Below, in pieces: positions 1-12,700 of a stretch of 64,000 nucleotides of DNA (position 1 is its first letter; each line of letters opens with the position of its first letter). The notes under the pieces are model-generated. The model was not told the DNA's origin. It saw nothing but the letters and a program-made list of their open reading frames with translations, and made no database searches. A program made the position numbers and the translations under genes. The stretch spans positions 3,831,710 through 3,895,709 of the forward strand of contig JABAKD010000014.1 of assembly GCA_012845835.1 (NCBI GenBank), read 5' to 3'. This stretch comes from Undaria pinnatifida (lineage: Eukaryota; Sar; Phaeophyceae; Laminariales; Alariaceae).

Positions 1-244
1 TATTTTCAGGATGTCAGCCGTGAGTTCGACAAATTTCGGGTCAATACTCATCTTTGCAAGCTGCGTTATTCGTACTTGCAATATACTATATGGGTGAGTT
101 TTTTATTGGGAGGGGTCCTATTTTTTTTGTCCACTATAATGGTTAGTGTTGGTTTTTTACTTTAGGTGGGGAATTTTGAGCTAGATCTAACATCATATCT
201 ATTCTATAAATTTGTTACTGTAGTTTCCACTGTATTTAGCTAAG

Positions 245-471
245 TGCTTTTTTTTCACCAGTTGAGCTCCTCAAGTTTCGAGCTATCAGTTAGTGCGATG
301 ATTTTGCGAGTATATGCGTTTTAGGACTAGCGCATAGAAGGGTCGGTCGGGCTTCGCGAGTGAATGCCTTCGAAGTCATGATGCGGGTGAGATATTCAGC
401 TGCTCCTCATGTGAGGAGCTCAGAAAATTCTTAGAACTTGCTGCACCCCTACCTAGCGTGGGAGGGCACTG
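245..471. mobile_element. Family B inverted-repeat element, copy 1 (partial)
   Basis: The segment holds the family B core: GAGCTCCTC-type hairpin arms, the TTTTAGGACTAGCGCA motif, the TTGGTCGGG-like stretch and the end GCACCCCTACCTAGCGTGGGA. The left end is degraded. Family B elements are 250-310 bases and are bounded by GAGTCATCCCACG-type inverted repeats; no transposase is present. Confidence 0.6.
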
Positions 472-1004
472 TGAAGGATCTAGATCGTTATCTGTCCGAT
501 GTCCGAACGCCTGGGAAGCTGTGTAGCGCTCGGACTAAGAGTGTGTCTGGGTTCTTACACCATGTGGTGCGTCGAAAAGAGGCAAAAAAAGGCACGCGCT
601 CATGCTGCGCTAGGGGTGCACTTGAAAAAAAGTACGGTATTCCCCCTCACTTGAGGATCTCTATACCTCATGGCCTAGGCATACCCCGAAAGGGTCTAAA
701 AAACAGTACTATTTGTGAGGTAAATGAGGCAAGAGTGTCTTGTACATGCAATAAGTAGGCCGTGTGCGTTCAAAGAAAACCTTTCAAAAAACAACAAAAC
801 AAAAACGAAAAAAAATCCCACCACATGTCCACCACAAACCGCCCCCAGCCCGGCTACCGCAGCCATCTCAAGACGACGTGCTACGAAAAAAGCTCCACGA
901 GTTAGCGTAAGTTGTTAGTCCGCTCCTAGACCCCGGCTGTGTGGAAAATCGGCCTTGTACAGCTTTGGTAATCAGTGACCTAAACTACCGGCAGACGCTA
1001 CAGA

Positions 1005-1218
1005 ACAGACAGACAGACCAAGTAAATAACGGAAGCCTGTACCTGTATTGTACGCACCCCGTTATGTATAGGCCTTCTCGCCTTGCAAGGCAAAAAACAG
1101 CTAGACAGACAGACAGACTGACTGACTGACTGACTGACTAATAAAAAAATGGAAGCCTGTACCGTACGCACCCCGCTACGACAAGGCCCAGGCCTTCTCG
1201 CCTTGCAAGGCAAAAAAC

Positions 1219-1266
<48 letters not shown>

Positions 1267-1330
1267 TAATAAAAAAATGGAAGCCTGTACCGTACGCACC
1301 CCGCTATGACAAGGCCTTTTTTTTTTCTTG
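1005..1330. repeat. Tandem array of about 110-bp units with (CAGA)n
   Basis: Three to four units share the text GGAAGCCTGTACCGTACGCA, then CCTTCTCGCCTTGCAAGGCAA, and are separated by (CAGA)n and (GACT)n microsatellites. The short palindrome GCCTTGCAAGGC recurs in two of the units. Nothing coding is visible. Confidence 0.85.
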
Positions 1331-1465
1331 CGAGGAAAAACAAAAAAAAACGGCCTCGGTCGCTTTCGTTCCACCTCGTTCTTGCCTCGTTGCGAGTTGA
1401 TTTCCAACGACACATTTATTTCCTCAGTTTAGGAGTCAGGACGCGCCACCCCTATATCGTAAGCC

Positions 1466-1788
1466 GGTGCTACGATAGAGGTGACACTTTATGGACCACA
1501 ACAAACAGTTTCTGAACAACGGGGGACTCCTTAACCCAAAAATCGTCGGAGAACGTACATTTTTGTTTTTGCAAAATGACATAATATTTGGAATATACTT
1601 CGAAGTATATATATATCTAGGCAGTGAATTTGTCCATCGGGGTTGAACTTTTCAGTTTTACTCAAACTCAGATTTTGGGTGAGGTATGGAGCTCCTGAAG
1701 TGATCAAATTTAATCAAGTGACCACCTTCAGAAGACAAATCGAGTCACCACCCTCAGAAGGCCAAAAATATGCACCTCTATATACATG
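1466..1788. mobile_element. Family A inverted-repeat element, copy A1
   Basis: It starts GGTGCTACGATAGAGGTG and ends TGCACCTCTATATACATG. Inside are the family A blocks CTCCTTAACCCAAAAATCG and GGTGAGGTATGGAGCTCC. It is longer than the 245-265 base norm because of an AT-rich insert that contains the palindrome ATACTTCGAAGTAT. Confidence 0.7.
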
Positions 1789-2063
1789 TGTCTACAGCAG
1801 TAGGGGTTCCTCTATAGTGCTGGTATGTGCCAGACGGACATGCCGGCACGAGAGCGGCAACCGGCGCTACTACTCCGCGTACTGCCACTGCTGGTCGTTT
1901 TCATCTCTGCCAAGCGATGTCACGGGCGCTGTGCCGGCATATAGCTGGTCGTATCCATATACGCCAACATATTTCGCAAGCACAATTTATGATATAGCGG
2001 GAAACCGATTCTGCTCAACCGGCACCATAAGAGAACCACCCCTGCTGCAGTCGTACTGCTTAC

Positions 2064-2264
2064 CGCCTTCAGGCCTCTGATAGGACTAAGAGTAGCGAGT
2101 GATATTTGCGGCCGCTGTCCCTCCCTCCCGTGTCCGCTGCTATCGTCCCCAGCACCCGATTCTGCTAGAAACGCCTGAATCGTGTTGGTTGGAGCAAAGA
2201 GCAGCTGGCGGATTAGGTCGACGCTAAGCCGGAAGCAAGCGCGAAAAGGGACTCGGGGCACCAA
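2064..2264 (-). CDS. Candidate coding exon, HEAT-like, minus strand
   Basis: This 201-base open stretch begins after a strong acceptor (a T-rich tract ending TTCTGTCAG on the minus strand) and ends at a consensus donor GTAAGC. It reads RACFRLSVDLIRQLLFAP...IQAFLAESGAG and then a Gly/Arg-rich segment, so a helix pair followed by a flexible tail. It is GC-rich in AT-rich surroundings. It may be a later exon of the TOG gene, but both of its ends are phase 0 while exon 10 of that gene ends in phase 2, so at least one exon between them would have been missed. It could equally belong to a separate gene. Confidence 0.4.
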
Positions 2265-2387
2265 CTGACAGAAGAAAAAATGGCCACACAAGCGGCAGCC
2301 CCTGTTTGTTTTATGCAGGCGTGTTCATCTTTTCATCAGGAGTAAACCACTGATTAACTACTTTGTCAGCGCAAGGGTTAGGGTACG

Positions 2388-2518
2388 GGATGCGCGCTAC
2401 GATGGAGGTGGCGTTTTTTCATGGATTTTTTTTTTCTGAACGACGGGGACTCCTCAATCCCATAAACGTCGGAAAAATATCATTCTTGTTATTATTGCAA
2501 AATATGCGAAAAAAAAAT
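2388..2518. mobile_element. Family A element, partial copy A2
   Basis: One end only: GCGCTACGATGGAGGTGGCG, a T run, CTGAACGACGGGGACTCC and the CGTCGG block. It breaks off at a CCCTGACCCAAA telomere-like run. Confidence 0.6.
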
Positions 2519-2593
2519 GAACCAAACCCTGACCCAAACCCTGACCCAACCCGAGGCCAAGGGTTTGGTCATTCGGTTGCACTTTCAGGTTAG

Positions 2594-2853
2594 ACGCGTG
2601 TGCTACGATAGAGGTAGCACTTTTCGTCTGTAATGTTTTCTGAACGACGGGGCTCCTTAACTCAAAATCGTCGGAAACAGGCCATTTTTTTTTTTTGCAA
2701 AGATTCTCGTTTTATACGCAGGCCATGGAATTTAGTTATCGGAGTTTTCTTTTCTCCGAAATCAGTTTTTTGGAGGTTAAGAAGGACGTGCCTTAAGCTC
2801 CCAAAGTGAGGCCCCTCAGAAAAAAAAGTGGTTCACCTCTATCGTGGCAGGCG
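2594..2853. mobile_element. Family A element, full copy A3
   Basis: Both inverted ends are present: ACGCGTGTGCTACGATAGAG on the left and CACCTCTATCGTGGCAGGCG on the right, 260 bases. The inside carries the usual GAACGACGGGGCTCCTTAAC, a T run, GGCCATGG and the TTTTTTGGAGGTTAAG block. It has no open reading frame and is a non-autonomous DNA element (MITE) type. Confidence 0.8.
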
Positions 2854-2984
2854 CCTTGTACTCTTAAAAACAGTTTTTTGGGGTGAGGTATATCAACCAT
2901 TGTTTTATCAAGCCACCACCCTCAGAAGGCAAAAAACAATGGTTGGTGCACCGCTACTTCCGTGGCATGCGTCATCAATTTGGG

Positions 2985-3155
2985 TTGAGGTTAGGGTTCC
3001 GGTTCCGGTTCCGGTTACGGTTACGGTTGGGGTTACGGTTGGGGTTACGGTTAAGGTTACGGTTACGGTCACGGTTACGGTTGAGATTAGGGTTACGGTT
3101 AGGGTTACGGTTACGGTTACGGTTACGGTTGGGGTTAGGATTAGGGTTAGGATTT
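2985..3155. repeat. Telomere-like hexamer array (GGTTAC/GGTTAG variants)
   Basis: About 28 imperfect hexamers run GGTTACGGTTACGGTTGGGG, grading from GGTTCC to GGTTAGGATTAGGG. The array is an interstitial degenerate relative of TTAGGG. The Arg/Leu-rich and Asn/Pro-rich frames read across it are composition artefacts. Confidence 0.85.
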
Positions 3156-3379
3156 ACCTTGGTGCGTTCACCGCCGTATCCCTGCCGTTCGTGGGCGTTT
3201 CCGCTTCTCTTCAGGGACAGAGGCAAGGGTTGCTGAACGGTAGTTTCCATGTGGCTACGCCTGCCCATGTCGTCATATCTGCGGCGGACAGGAGTGTCGA
3301 GGGACGGGGGGGCGCACTTGTTTGGCTAGAGCTGCACATCGGAACGACGAACGATTCCGGTCCCATCCGGGCGAAAACG

Positions 3380-3640
3380 AACGACATCCGATAAGCAACG
3401 GATCAGATCGAATCGGATCGGATCACATCGGATTGAATCGCTCAAAAACCCTATAATACCGATTCGATAAACGATATGACGGGCGGGAATTCGGAACGAC
3501 TAATTGTTCCATACTTCCTATCCGATACCGGGGGCAAAAAAAAAATTACATCCGATAAAAAAAGTACATTATTTATCGGATCGGATTGGATCGCTAAAAA
3601 TCCCGATTCCAATACGAAACAAGACAGGCGGAGGCGGAAA
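3380..3640. repeat. GATCGGAT-rich low-complexity segment
   Basis: The pentamer-like words GATCGGATC, ATCGGATTG and CCGATTC recur on both strands. No gene is visible. Confidence 0.5.
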
Positions 3641-3849
3641 TACGGAAGTTCCGGTCACGGTACTGCCGAAGAAGCACGCATTCGTTTTTCAGTTGACCCC
3701 TCACCTAGAATTATTCACTTTTGGGACATTCTCAAAAGGGGGGTTGACGGGGGTAGTAGAGCGACATCACCAACCCGTTAGCAGTCAGGCGTTCGAATCG
3801 TATAGCAGTCAGGCGTTCGTATCGGATATCGGGATACTCTTTGCCCGAC

Positions 3850-4435
3850 TGTCACAAGGCTTAGGTTGAGTAGGCAATCGGTACTGGTAGGTCGGCCGGA
3901 TGCTTAGTTTGGGTAGGCAATTGGTTTTATTGGTGCGTCCGCCCGTATATCCGGCCGACCTGCTATCTCACCGGTCCAGGGGGGAAGAGTGTCATAAGGC
4001 TTAGGCTTAATTTTTGTAGGCAATTGGTTAACTTTTTTTTGCCAGTGATCAAACGGACTAATAGCCTCTAATACCTTACCATACCATCCTATGTACCGAT
4101 CCGATTTCTGATTTCATCGGAAATAACGGTACGGTATGAAACACTACTCGTGATGATGCACACTTTCGAAAGTTGACCCCTGCATTAGGCGGGTGCGGCC
4201 GTACACGGTTGGTAGCGCTTTTTTGGTCGAAACATTTTCTGGTCCTTGGCCGGGCTCCACGACCAAGGGACTGCCCAATTGGTAAGCCTTTTCCTGCCAC
4301 TGGTCAAAGGTACTAATACCCTCTACTACCTTAACACCATCCTATACAATCTTGTATGTGTATACCGATCCGATTTCCGACTTACCGGAAATATCGATAC
4401 GATGTCAAATACTACTCGTGATGGTGCACGCGGAC
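3850..4435. repeat. Diverged duplication of about 250-bp units
   Basis: The block from GTAGGCAATTGGT through TACCTTACCATACCATCC to CACTACTCGTGATGATGCAC at about 4018-4160 is repeated in diverged form at about 4272-4430 (CCAATTGGTAAGC, then ACACCATCCTATAC and ATACTACTCGTGATGGTGCA). A shorter GGCTTAGGTTGAGTAGGCAA motif precedes the first unit twice. Confidence 0.65.
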
Positions 4436-4530
4436 GGTAGTAGTAGTAGTAGTAGCAGCAGTACTAGCAGTAGCAGAAGTAATTTAGACGGTCGACCGTT
4501 GCAGTAGACGCGTGCAACGATAGACGGTTG

Positions 4531-4825
4531 GAGTCATTCCACGCTAGGGGTGCAGCGGAAGATTCTAAGAAGCTTCTGAGCTCCCAAGGCGAGGAGCTAG
4601 CTCAACAACATCAACATCACCCCAAAACATGACAATGAATCCGAAGACATTCGTTCGCGCGCGACCCGACCAACAATTTACGTGCCCTAGTCGTGAAAAA
4701 CCAAACACACTCGTGAAAGTTTTCACACAAACCGATGGTTCCACGCATCTTCAGGAGGAGCTCAACCAATCAGAACGTCAGAAACGTTTGGCCAGAAAAG
4801 TGCAGCCCCTACCCCGTGGGATGAC
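4531..4825. mobile_element. Family B element, full copy B2
   Basis: It is bounded by GAGTCATTCCACGCTAGGGG and CCCCTACCCCGTGGGATGAC. The core has GAGCTCCCAAGGCGAGGAGC and the CCTAGTCGTGAAAAACCAAA block. It directly abuts the family A copy that follows. Confidence 0.75.
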
Positions 4826-4826
4826 G

Positions 4827-5090
4827 ACGCGTGCTACGATAAAGGTATACCTTTTTTTGGCGAAAACTGTTTCTGAATGACGGGGGGCTCCTTTAGCCCG
4901 AAATCGTCGGAAAAAATACGCCATTTTTTTGCACGATTCTCGTTCTATACCTCGGCCATGAGATATTTCCATCCGCCATCAAGCAGGTTTATTTTTGACC
5001 GAATCCGTTTTTGGGTTCAGAAGGACGTGTCTTAACCTCCTGAAGTGAGGAACCTCAGAAAAAAAAGTGGTGCACCTCTATCGGTAGCGC
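4827..5090. mobile_element. Family A element, full copy A4
   Basis: The ends are ACGCGTGCTACGATAAAGGT and GTGCACCTCTATCGGTAGCG. The inside carries CTGAATGACGGGGGGCTCC, CGAAATCGTCGGAAAAA and GGTTCAGAAGGACGTGTC. One base separates it from B2. Confidence 0.8.
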
Positions 5091-5099
5091 TTTTTGGCG

Positions 5100-6480
5100 T
5101 CGACATTTTCTGATCTTCGGCCGGGCTCTTCGACTGATACACTGCCCCATTAGCGTTTGAATACGTTTTGAGTTCGTGCTCTGATGTTACTTATTTATAT
5201 ACTTGGGCCATGATATCGTCTCCCGCTCGAACATGGAAAATAATAAATAAATGTCTTGAATCTGGTGTGAAGAAACAATGGTTTAAATTTCACCCCCTCC
5301 CCCTCTTTATTTTCCTACAACTTGTTTTTTGGTGTCAAAAACTTTTTTTTGTGATGGGGTCGGGAGACATGCTGTTTTTGTTTAGTTTTGGAAGCACCGA
5401 ATCTCCCCCTTCTTCGTACAACGTACTTTTAGAGTATTGTTTTTGGTGGTGTAGTCAGATAACTCCGTTTTATTTTTTTCGTTTTGGAAGCACCCCCTCC
5501 CCCGTTTTCACACAACTGTATTTTAGTGTACATTAGGTGTTGGGCTTTTTTAGGATGATGTCGAAAAACCTTTCGTTTTTTTTCGTTTTTCGAAGAAAGT
5601 TGTATGGTCATCGCACAGCCTATCACAGCAATTTTTCCGGTAGTGTTATATAATCGCATTGCACATTCAGTTTTTCGGAAAAAACAGTTTTTGGAGTGAA
5701 GCATGCAAGAGCTTCTACAACATGTTTTAGTGTAAAAACATTAGGTTGTGTTTTTACGGTGTCGAAAGATATTCATTCTTTTCGTTTTTGGAAACAAGTT
5801 GTAGGATCACCGATCGCACAGCCGCCAACGATATCACAACAACTTCTCCGGGAGGGAAAGATTTTTTGGTTATATAATCGTGTTTGAACTTTAAGTTATT
5901 CTGAATTAAAAGTTTGTTGGGGGATGAGGCACAGAGCCTCTTCCGGTGACGGGGCTTCATAACGCTTAGGTGCCACCATGGTATGACTTGAACGCCCTTA
6001 CCTTGCCATGCGTCACCGCACGGTGATCGTTTCTTGCGCCGTTGGTTGCCTGGTTCTGCTGAATGGGCGCCTATCTGCTTCTGCGAAGCAGGCGATAACC
6101 TAGAGCCGGTAAAAAAAACTACGTGAAATGAAAAACCCTACAATACCTGGTGTACTATTACAAAAAAAGTACAGTCCAGGTGTGAGATCGAAGATTGCGT
6201 CGAAACCCATCTTTGCAAGCTGTGTGTGATACTCCGATCGCGCGTATAATTACTGGGTGTGCGGTATACACGATACAACGCCAATAAAAAGAAAAAAAAA
6301 AATCGTGCTGCTTTAAGACATTCGTTAAACATGGTTGTGGGTTTCCCTTGGTTTTCCTACACTTCCTCGAAGCGATTATGTGCGGTCGACGCTGAAGCTC
6401 ATGCCTCATGCTGTACAGCAGTGTAAATACAACAATAATACCGAAATATAGTAATACCAAAACATGGTAATACTAAACAA
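5100..6480. other. AT-rich stretch without a recognisable gene
   Basis: T-rich runs and a diverged internal repeat are present: TTTCGTTTTGGAAGCACC occurs twice, and AGTTGTATGGTCATCGCACAGCC near 5600 is echoed near 5800. Open frames are short and AT-driven. On the minus strand it lies 3' of TOG exon 10, so it is probably intron. Confidence 0.4.
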
Positions 6481-6489
6481 TAACACAGC

Positions 6490-6660
6490 AGCAGTGGGGC
6501 CTATACAAGGCGGCTATAATAAGGCGACCATTCGATATAGTGCGGTTGAAATCGGTTGGCACGACTGTAACTACACACACAACTGTCTATGCGAACAGGA
6601 CGGCCTGTAGTCGGCCAAAAGTCTCTTCGGACTATACCGCCTAATGTAGGCCCCACTGCT
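6490..6660. mobile_element. 171-bp element with inverted ends
   Basis: It begins AGCAGTGGGGCCTATACAAG and ends with the near-complement CTAATGTAGGCCCCACTGCT. About 25 bases pair at each end with a small gap. No coding capacity is present, so it is a MITE-like element outside families A and B. Confidence 0.65.
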
Positions 6661-6733
6661 CCAATACCGAAAAGTACTAATACTGTAATTCATTATTTTT
6701 TACGTGCGAGGAAGACGAAATGAAGCACGTCAC

Positions 6734-9700
6734 CTCCCTACAGGAACCGGAGTGGTGGGTTCCGCCGGCACTCCACCCCCCCCGGCCCTTGATCGCCCTC
6801 CACCGTACGCTAGAGAGACGGGGTCACCTCCACCTGCCCCCGCCCCCCCTGCAAGAGCAATGCCTCCCCCCCCACTGGCGGCGGCGCTGACCGCCCGTCG
6901 GCTCGCCCTGATCACGCGCCGTTGTGCAATCGTGTCAGAGAAAAAAAGCACCAGAAGGTGGGACGGTATCGGACGAGAAGAAGAGAGTTAGCAGGGGGAG
7001 GGTTTACAACGCATAATAACATAAGTTTGTGCTTAACTAGGAAACCGCTTTTAATAGCGCCAACGACGCTGTTGACGTCGAAACTAACGGTAAGAAAAAA
7101 TCGAAACCGACGACAACAAGATCAACGGCACTGCTGTTTGAAAAAAAGGTCATTCCAGGCGACTACGTGGATGAGAATTTTTGCAGGCATTTCCGTCGGG
7201 GGGATTACTTGTCGCGGTTCGGATCGGAACAGGGTGACCCGACCCGACCCGACCCGACCCGTCCCGTGAACCTTGAACAGCTCATGATCCGACCCGACCT
7301 GACCCACGACATTTTGATCACCTCCTGACCCGACCCGACCTGACCCGATCTGCGAGTTTTTGAAAAAAACGACCCCACCCTCGGGCCGGATCCGTGAATA
7401 GCCTTGTTTTTTTGTTGTGGGGGATCCGCTTGACACATCGGGGCTTGCACCTACCTAGTGCGTTCTACGACAGGGTTACGTAGCGTTTTCCCGGCAAAAA
7501 AAGTTTCAGATGTACGCCGGTAATCATCCGCTATCCAACATGTTATGGATCCGAGTTATATTTTATAGTATGTGGTCGTTAGCTTACCTATTCCACGGGA
7601 TCGTGTATCGGGTTTCGCTGGCAATTTTGATCAAAACTCAGTCGATGGGCGAGGTACAGAGCTCATAAGTGAGGAACCCCGAGAAAAACATGTCAGGGCT
7701 TTTCACGAGGTCGGATCTCTTCTCGCGGGTCGGATCGGATCAGGATGGCCGGACCCGACCCGTGATATTTCGAACACCTCCTTTTACCGTACCCGACTCG
7801 ATCTTGATATTTCGAACACCTCCTTTTACCCTACCCGACTCGATCCGCGAGTTTTCGAAAAATTCCCTTCCCCGACCCCCCGTTCGGGTCGGGTCGGGTC
7901 GTGACCCATGAAAAGCACTGAAAAGTATCAAGTGACCCCTATCGTAGCACGCGTCTTACTACGATAGCCCCTCCCCAAAACGAGCGATTTTCTTTAACGA
8001 ATGTTTCATGGCTGCTCGACACGAGGAAGCAGGCCACCAAAAATAATATCTTCATATATTTTTCTTGATTGCAAAGGGCTATCGAACGATGACGTCGGGG
8101 TGGTGGCAAGGGGCACCGTATTTCAAAAGATACGACCGGAAGCTGGTTTCAACATTTGGCGATTTCGTTAAAGAAAAGTTGGGGAGGATACTACCGTAGA
8201 ACGGCTCCGTAGCAAAAGTGCACGTCTGGCGCTGGCAACCTCACCTTGCGTTCCTGGAACCCCCACGCTTCAATGCCGACAGGAGACCGGGGTCCGGGAC
8301 AGGAGAAGCAGTGTCCCTCTCACTCCCCTTTCTCTCCCTAAGAGAGCCTCCATACGTGACCCTAACGCAGGCAGCATCATCGTTCCGGCTGCCCCATTTG
8401 CTTCGCTCCCTCTCTTCGGCACTTTTTTCCCGGCCACTTTCTCCTCCGTGAGTATTCCGCAACTCTTCTCGTCTGTGGTTGTTCTCTGATTCTTCTTGGG
8501 TAGTGACGCTCTGGCTTACAGCCTGATCTCGTTGCCGCCGATATCTGCGCAATACACCAACCGGGATTTGCTGAGCTTTGTAAATTTCGCCCCCAACCCC
8601 ACCGCCATCGCCACCACCGCTACCACCGCCACCACCGCCACCACCGCCACCACCGCCACCACCACCACCATCGCCAACGCCGCCTCCCCTAAGGGTTGCT
8701 GTTGCGTCCTTCCCTTCTTGCTCATCGCGCGGCGTCGATCGTGGGATAGCGTTTCCCCGCTGGTTATGGCTTTGGTGCCGTCTCGTTTTATCACTCTGAT
8801 TGGTCTGTTCCCACGACGGCGTGTAGCTGCGGTTTCTGGTGCCACCGTCCCCAATACCACCACCGGGGGTGGTAGTATCAGGTGTTTCTGTGCTGGGGGA
8901 TGCTGGGTATCCCCCTGATTTTTCGACCCGTCTCCGTCGACGCCCTTCTTGGGCTCTTGCGTTGCTGCTACCGTTGACGACGCCAACACTACCACCACCA
9001 TCACCGCCAACACCAACACCACCGTCGCCACCGTCACCACCACCACGACCACCACCAACACCACCAACACCACCAACACCACCAACACCACTAACACCAC
9101 CACCAACACCATCACCACCATCACCACCATCGCCACCATCACCATCACCGGCCATATATCCCCCGTTCCCTTGGCTCAGCCTGGCGTCAGGCACTACTTC
9201 CCTTCGGACGCTACAGTCCCACGGAGCAACCTCTTCTAGTTCGCCTGCTGCGTTGTTTTGCCAGCACCGAAGCGCGTGACCCCCTTCCCCGTGAGTGGCA
9301 ATGCCTCCGCCGCCGCTTCCATCGTCACCTCCACCACCACCTCTAACGAGTTTCTCACCTTCTCCTTTTCCTGGGAAAACACCGCTTGAGGCGCCACCAG
9401 CGCCCCCTGTAGCGTCTGTACCTCTTAAGCCGGCGCCGCTGCCGCCACCACCACCACCTCTACCACCACCACGACCTCCATTACCACCACCACCACCACC
9501 ACCGCCGCCGCCGCCGCCATTACCACCCCCACGACTCTCATACTGCGTTGCACCAAAGTCGACCGGCGCAGACCCGTGGCCTGCCGCCGTTGAATTATTT
9601 CCTCTGCCGGAGCTACCTTCTCGATGTAACCGAGTTCTCCCAGGGCTGCCACTACTACCGATGCTTTGGCCGTGAGAAGTAGAGGTGGCGGATAGCATCA

Positions 9701-12700
9701 ATGCAGCTTTCTGTTGCTGCCGCCTTTTCAGACACACAGGTAGACCATCGCGAGTTTCACATACCTCAGAAGAGAATTTTTGGGGCGGGGGTGAGAGTTT
9801 TGGGTCTTCGTTTGGCCGACCGCTGTCTCCCAGTCCGAGACCGCCAGGCTCGGGCACGGAACTAGTACGTCTCGCCTCAGAGTGGTCAGGTGAACGCCAC
9901 ACCGCCACACCCGTGCCGAGGTCAACGGTTCCGTCTTGGCTGAGGCGAGGTAGCGAAGACGCCGAATCCTGCAGCCTCGCCGTCAAGCGCCGCCGAGCGT
10001 CACTGGATCTGTTGAAGGAACAACACATAGCAAATTGATTTATTTACCCAAAAGATATGGTACAGTAATGAAACCACTTATCGAGTTAACCTGCACATAT
10101 GCCAGGTATGCATGTAGAACACATGTAAGTAGCAAAACAAAAAAACAGGGTGTAGAACGAAAATTGCGTAATGTGTTTTCACCCATACACAACATAAGGT
10201 GCAGAACCTATATATAGCGCATGCTATGGCAGGGGTGTTTTTTTTTTTTTCTCGAGGTTCCCCGCTTAGCGAGCGCTCCAGAAAAGCAAAAAAAACGATT
10301 TTGTTTTCAGGATTTTTTTTAAGAAAGTGCTACGAACATATCCGATAACAGTCCCATGGCCTATTGTAGGTATTCAACGAAAAGAAAGAAGCGATATGCA
10401 ATAAGCAATCAATCCCATGGCCTATTTGAGGTATACAACGGAACGAAAAAAAAAGGTGCTATCCGATAAGTGATCACTCCCACGGCCGATTATACGTGTA
10501 CAACGTAACAAAAAAAAAGGTGCTACCCGACGAGCAATACCATGGCCGACTATAGCAATACAACGAAAAAAACGAGCAATACCATGGCCGACTATAGCAA
10601 TACAACGAAAAAAAAAAATGATGTGCCATCCGATAAGCAATACCATGACCTACCATAGACATGCAACGAAACAAAAAAAAGGGCTTTCCGATGAGCAATC
10701 AATCCCATGGCCTAGTAGTATAGGTATACAACGACAATCGTTCCCGAAAAAAAACTTTTGAAATTCAGACGAATTTGGGTTAAGGAGCCCGCCCCGTACA
10801 CATTCAGAAAACGTACTGATCACCCAAAAAGTGGCTGCGTGCCTCTGTCGTAGCGTGCGTCATAAGCAGAGCAAACAACAAAAAAGGCAGTCAAGACATG
10901 TGTCCGTGGGTTTCCTTTTTGTTTCCGTGGCTTTCTTCTTCCGGGAATGTTATGAGTGACCAACGTTGAAGCTCGTACGGCACGTACATACATTGTCGGA
11001 TGGCCAGCGCAAAAATCGCAAAAGGGACTACCGTAGAACGAAAGCATTTTTTGCAATTTATTCACCCATACATACGTCGTAGAACATTTGAAGGTACAAG
11101 TATGTGGGTGAAATAACCAGGGCTGTTCACGGACAGCCGGTCGCCCCGGTGGCGTATCAGATTATCCTCGAGCCTGGTATAGGCTCGAGATTTGGAGTCC
11201 CGCCGAGTGCATACTCGTACAAATTCGTAGGGACTTTTTCTTGTTCACAAATTGACATGCGGAAAGCGCGAGAGCGTGATTAGCAACACTCGAGGAAAAA
11301 TCAACGAGCAGTGGGATTGCTGAACCCCATGCGTGATAAAAATTGAAGGCAAGGACCGGGGGGAAAAAGGGGCGACACCTGTGACCACAGTTTGTCCATG
11401 AGCTGGAGAGTAGAAGTGTGTGAAGAAACAAAAACAAAAAAAAGACGGATTCTCGAGTGGAAAGTCTCAAACACGCTACCAGGTTAGTGCTACCCCTGCA
11501 ACAATGTCGTAGCAAAAAAAATGCCTCGTTCCTCAGGCGAGAAACCTCGCGGGACAAAACTACTGCTAAGGCCACAACGTGCTTTTTTTCCTCCCCTCTT
11601 TTTCGAAGAAACCGAGGAACTATACTCGATGCCGTCGGATGGAGTTTTTTCGTCTGCGTTTTTGCAGTACTTCTATTTTTTATGTGCCTAGCCTAGGCTA
11701 TGGGATGCTTCACGGACGGGGGTGGTTGCACGTTCATCTACATTCTGGAACTTGTTTTTTTTGGGTGGTTGAAACGAGCTCCTTGAGCGAAGACAATAAA
11801 AAATACATTACCAGGTGGGTGCCACCCCTCTATAGCATTGCCTTAAACCAAACAGTGTTGCATAACACACACACAAAAAAAGTCACCCCACGCCAGGGGG
11901 TGCAGCAGATTCTAAGAATTTTCTGAGTTCCTAACATGAAGAAGGGCTCGATATCTCACCCGAAAAGTGACTTTCGAAGTATGATATTGTAGTAGACATT
12001 CGTTCGCCCAACCCGACCAACATTTTCTCTTGGCGCTATTTAGTCCTAAAACTAACACACTCGGGCAAAAAAGCATCTTGCTAACCGATAGTCCCACACT
12101 TGAGGATCCCAACCGCACTATAGAGGTCAGAAAAACGTTTCGGCTCAAAAAAGGCATCCCCCTAACGCACTATAGAGGGTAGAGGAGCCATCCCACGGAA
12201 GAGGTGCAGCAGAAGTCCCCGAGCTCCTCGCACGTGAGGAGCTCGATCAACGTCTCACCCGAAAAATGACTTCGAAGGCACTCGTTCGCCTCGCTCGCAC
12301 AACCCGACCAAGCTTCTACATGTACTCGTGAAATTACTTGATCAACGATTAACCGCTAGGTCCTCGCTCGAGGAGCTCAATCGGACAGGTACATTATTAG
12401 TTAATCCAACAACTGCAACCCCTACAGTGGGATGGCCCTAAAACGTACGTACGCCGTACATGTATCTGTCCCCATATGCTGTGCTTCGGTCACATCTCGT
12501 TCCCCCGTATCTATAGCCCGGGCTGTTTCGTGAAAAGCTGATCTGAGAATGCCGTAATCGTCGTTTTTTCTAGTCTGTCAGGGGCACGCACGTACATGCT
12601 ACTGAGCCGCCTTTTACCACAAAATTCTGGATTATTATATAGGATAAAGTATGGAAATCAGGGAAATTAGTCTGGCCCCTACCGTGGGACGACTCAGAGG

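Noticed and set aside
2828-3394. A 188-codon Val/Thr-rich frame and a 117-codon Arg/Leu-rich frame
   Set aside because: Both are translations of the hexamer telomere-like array and flanking family A element.
8516-9675. Long plus and alternative minus frames over 8.5-9.7 kb
   Set aside because: They are shadows of the Gly-rich TOG exon 9 created by ACC-type triplet periodicity.
10330-10740. Regular spaced repeats resembling a CRISPR array
   Set aside because: The spacers are A-rich and variable in length, the setting is a eukaryotic intron, and the unit is the inner block of a family A transposon.
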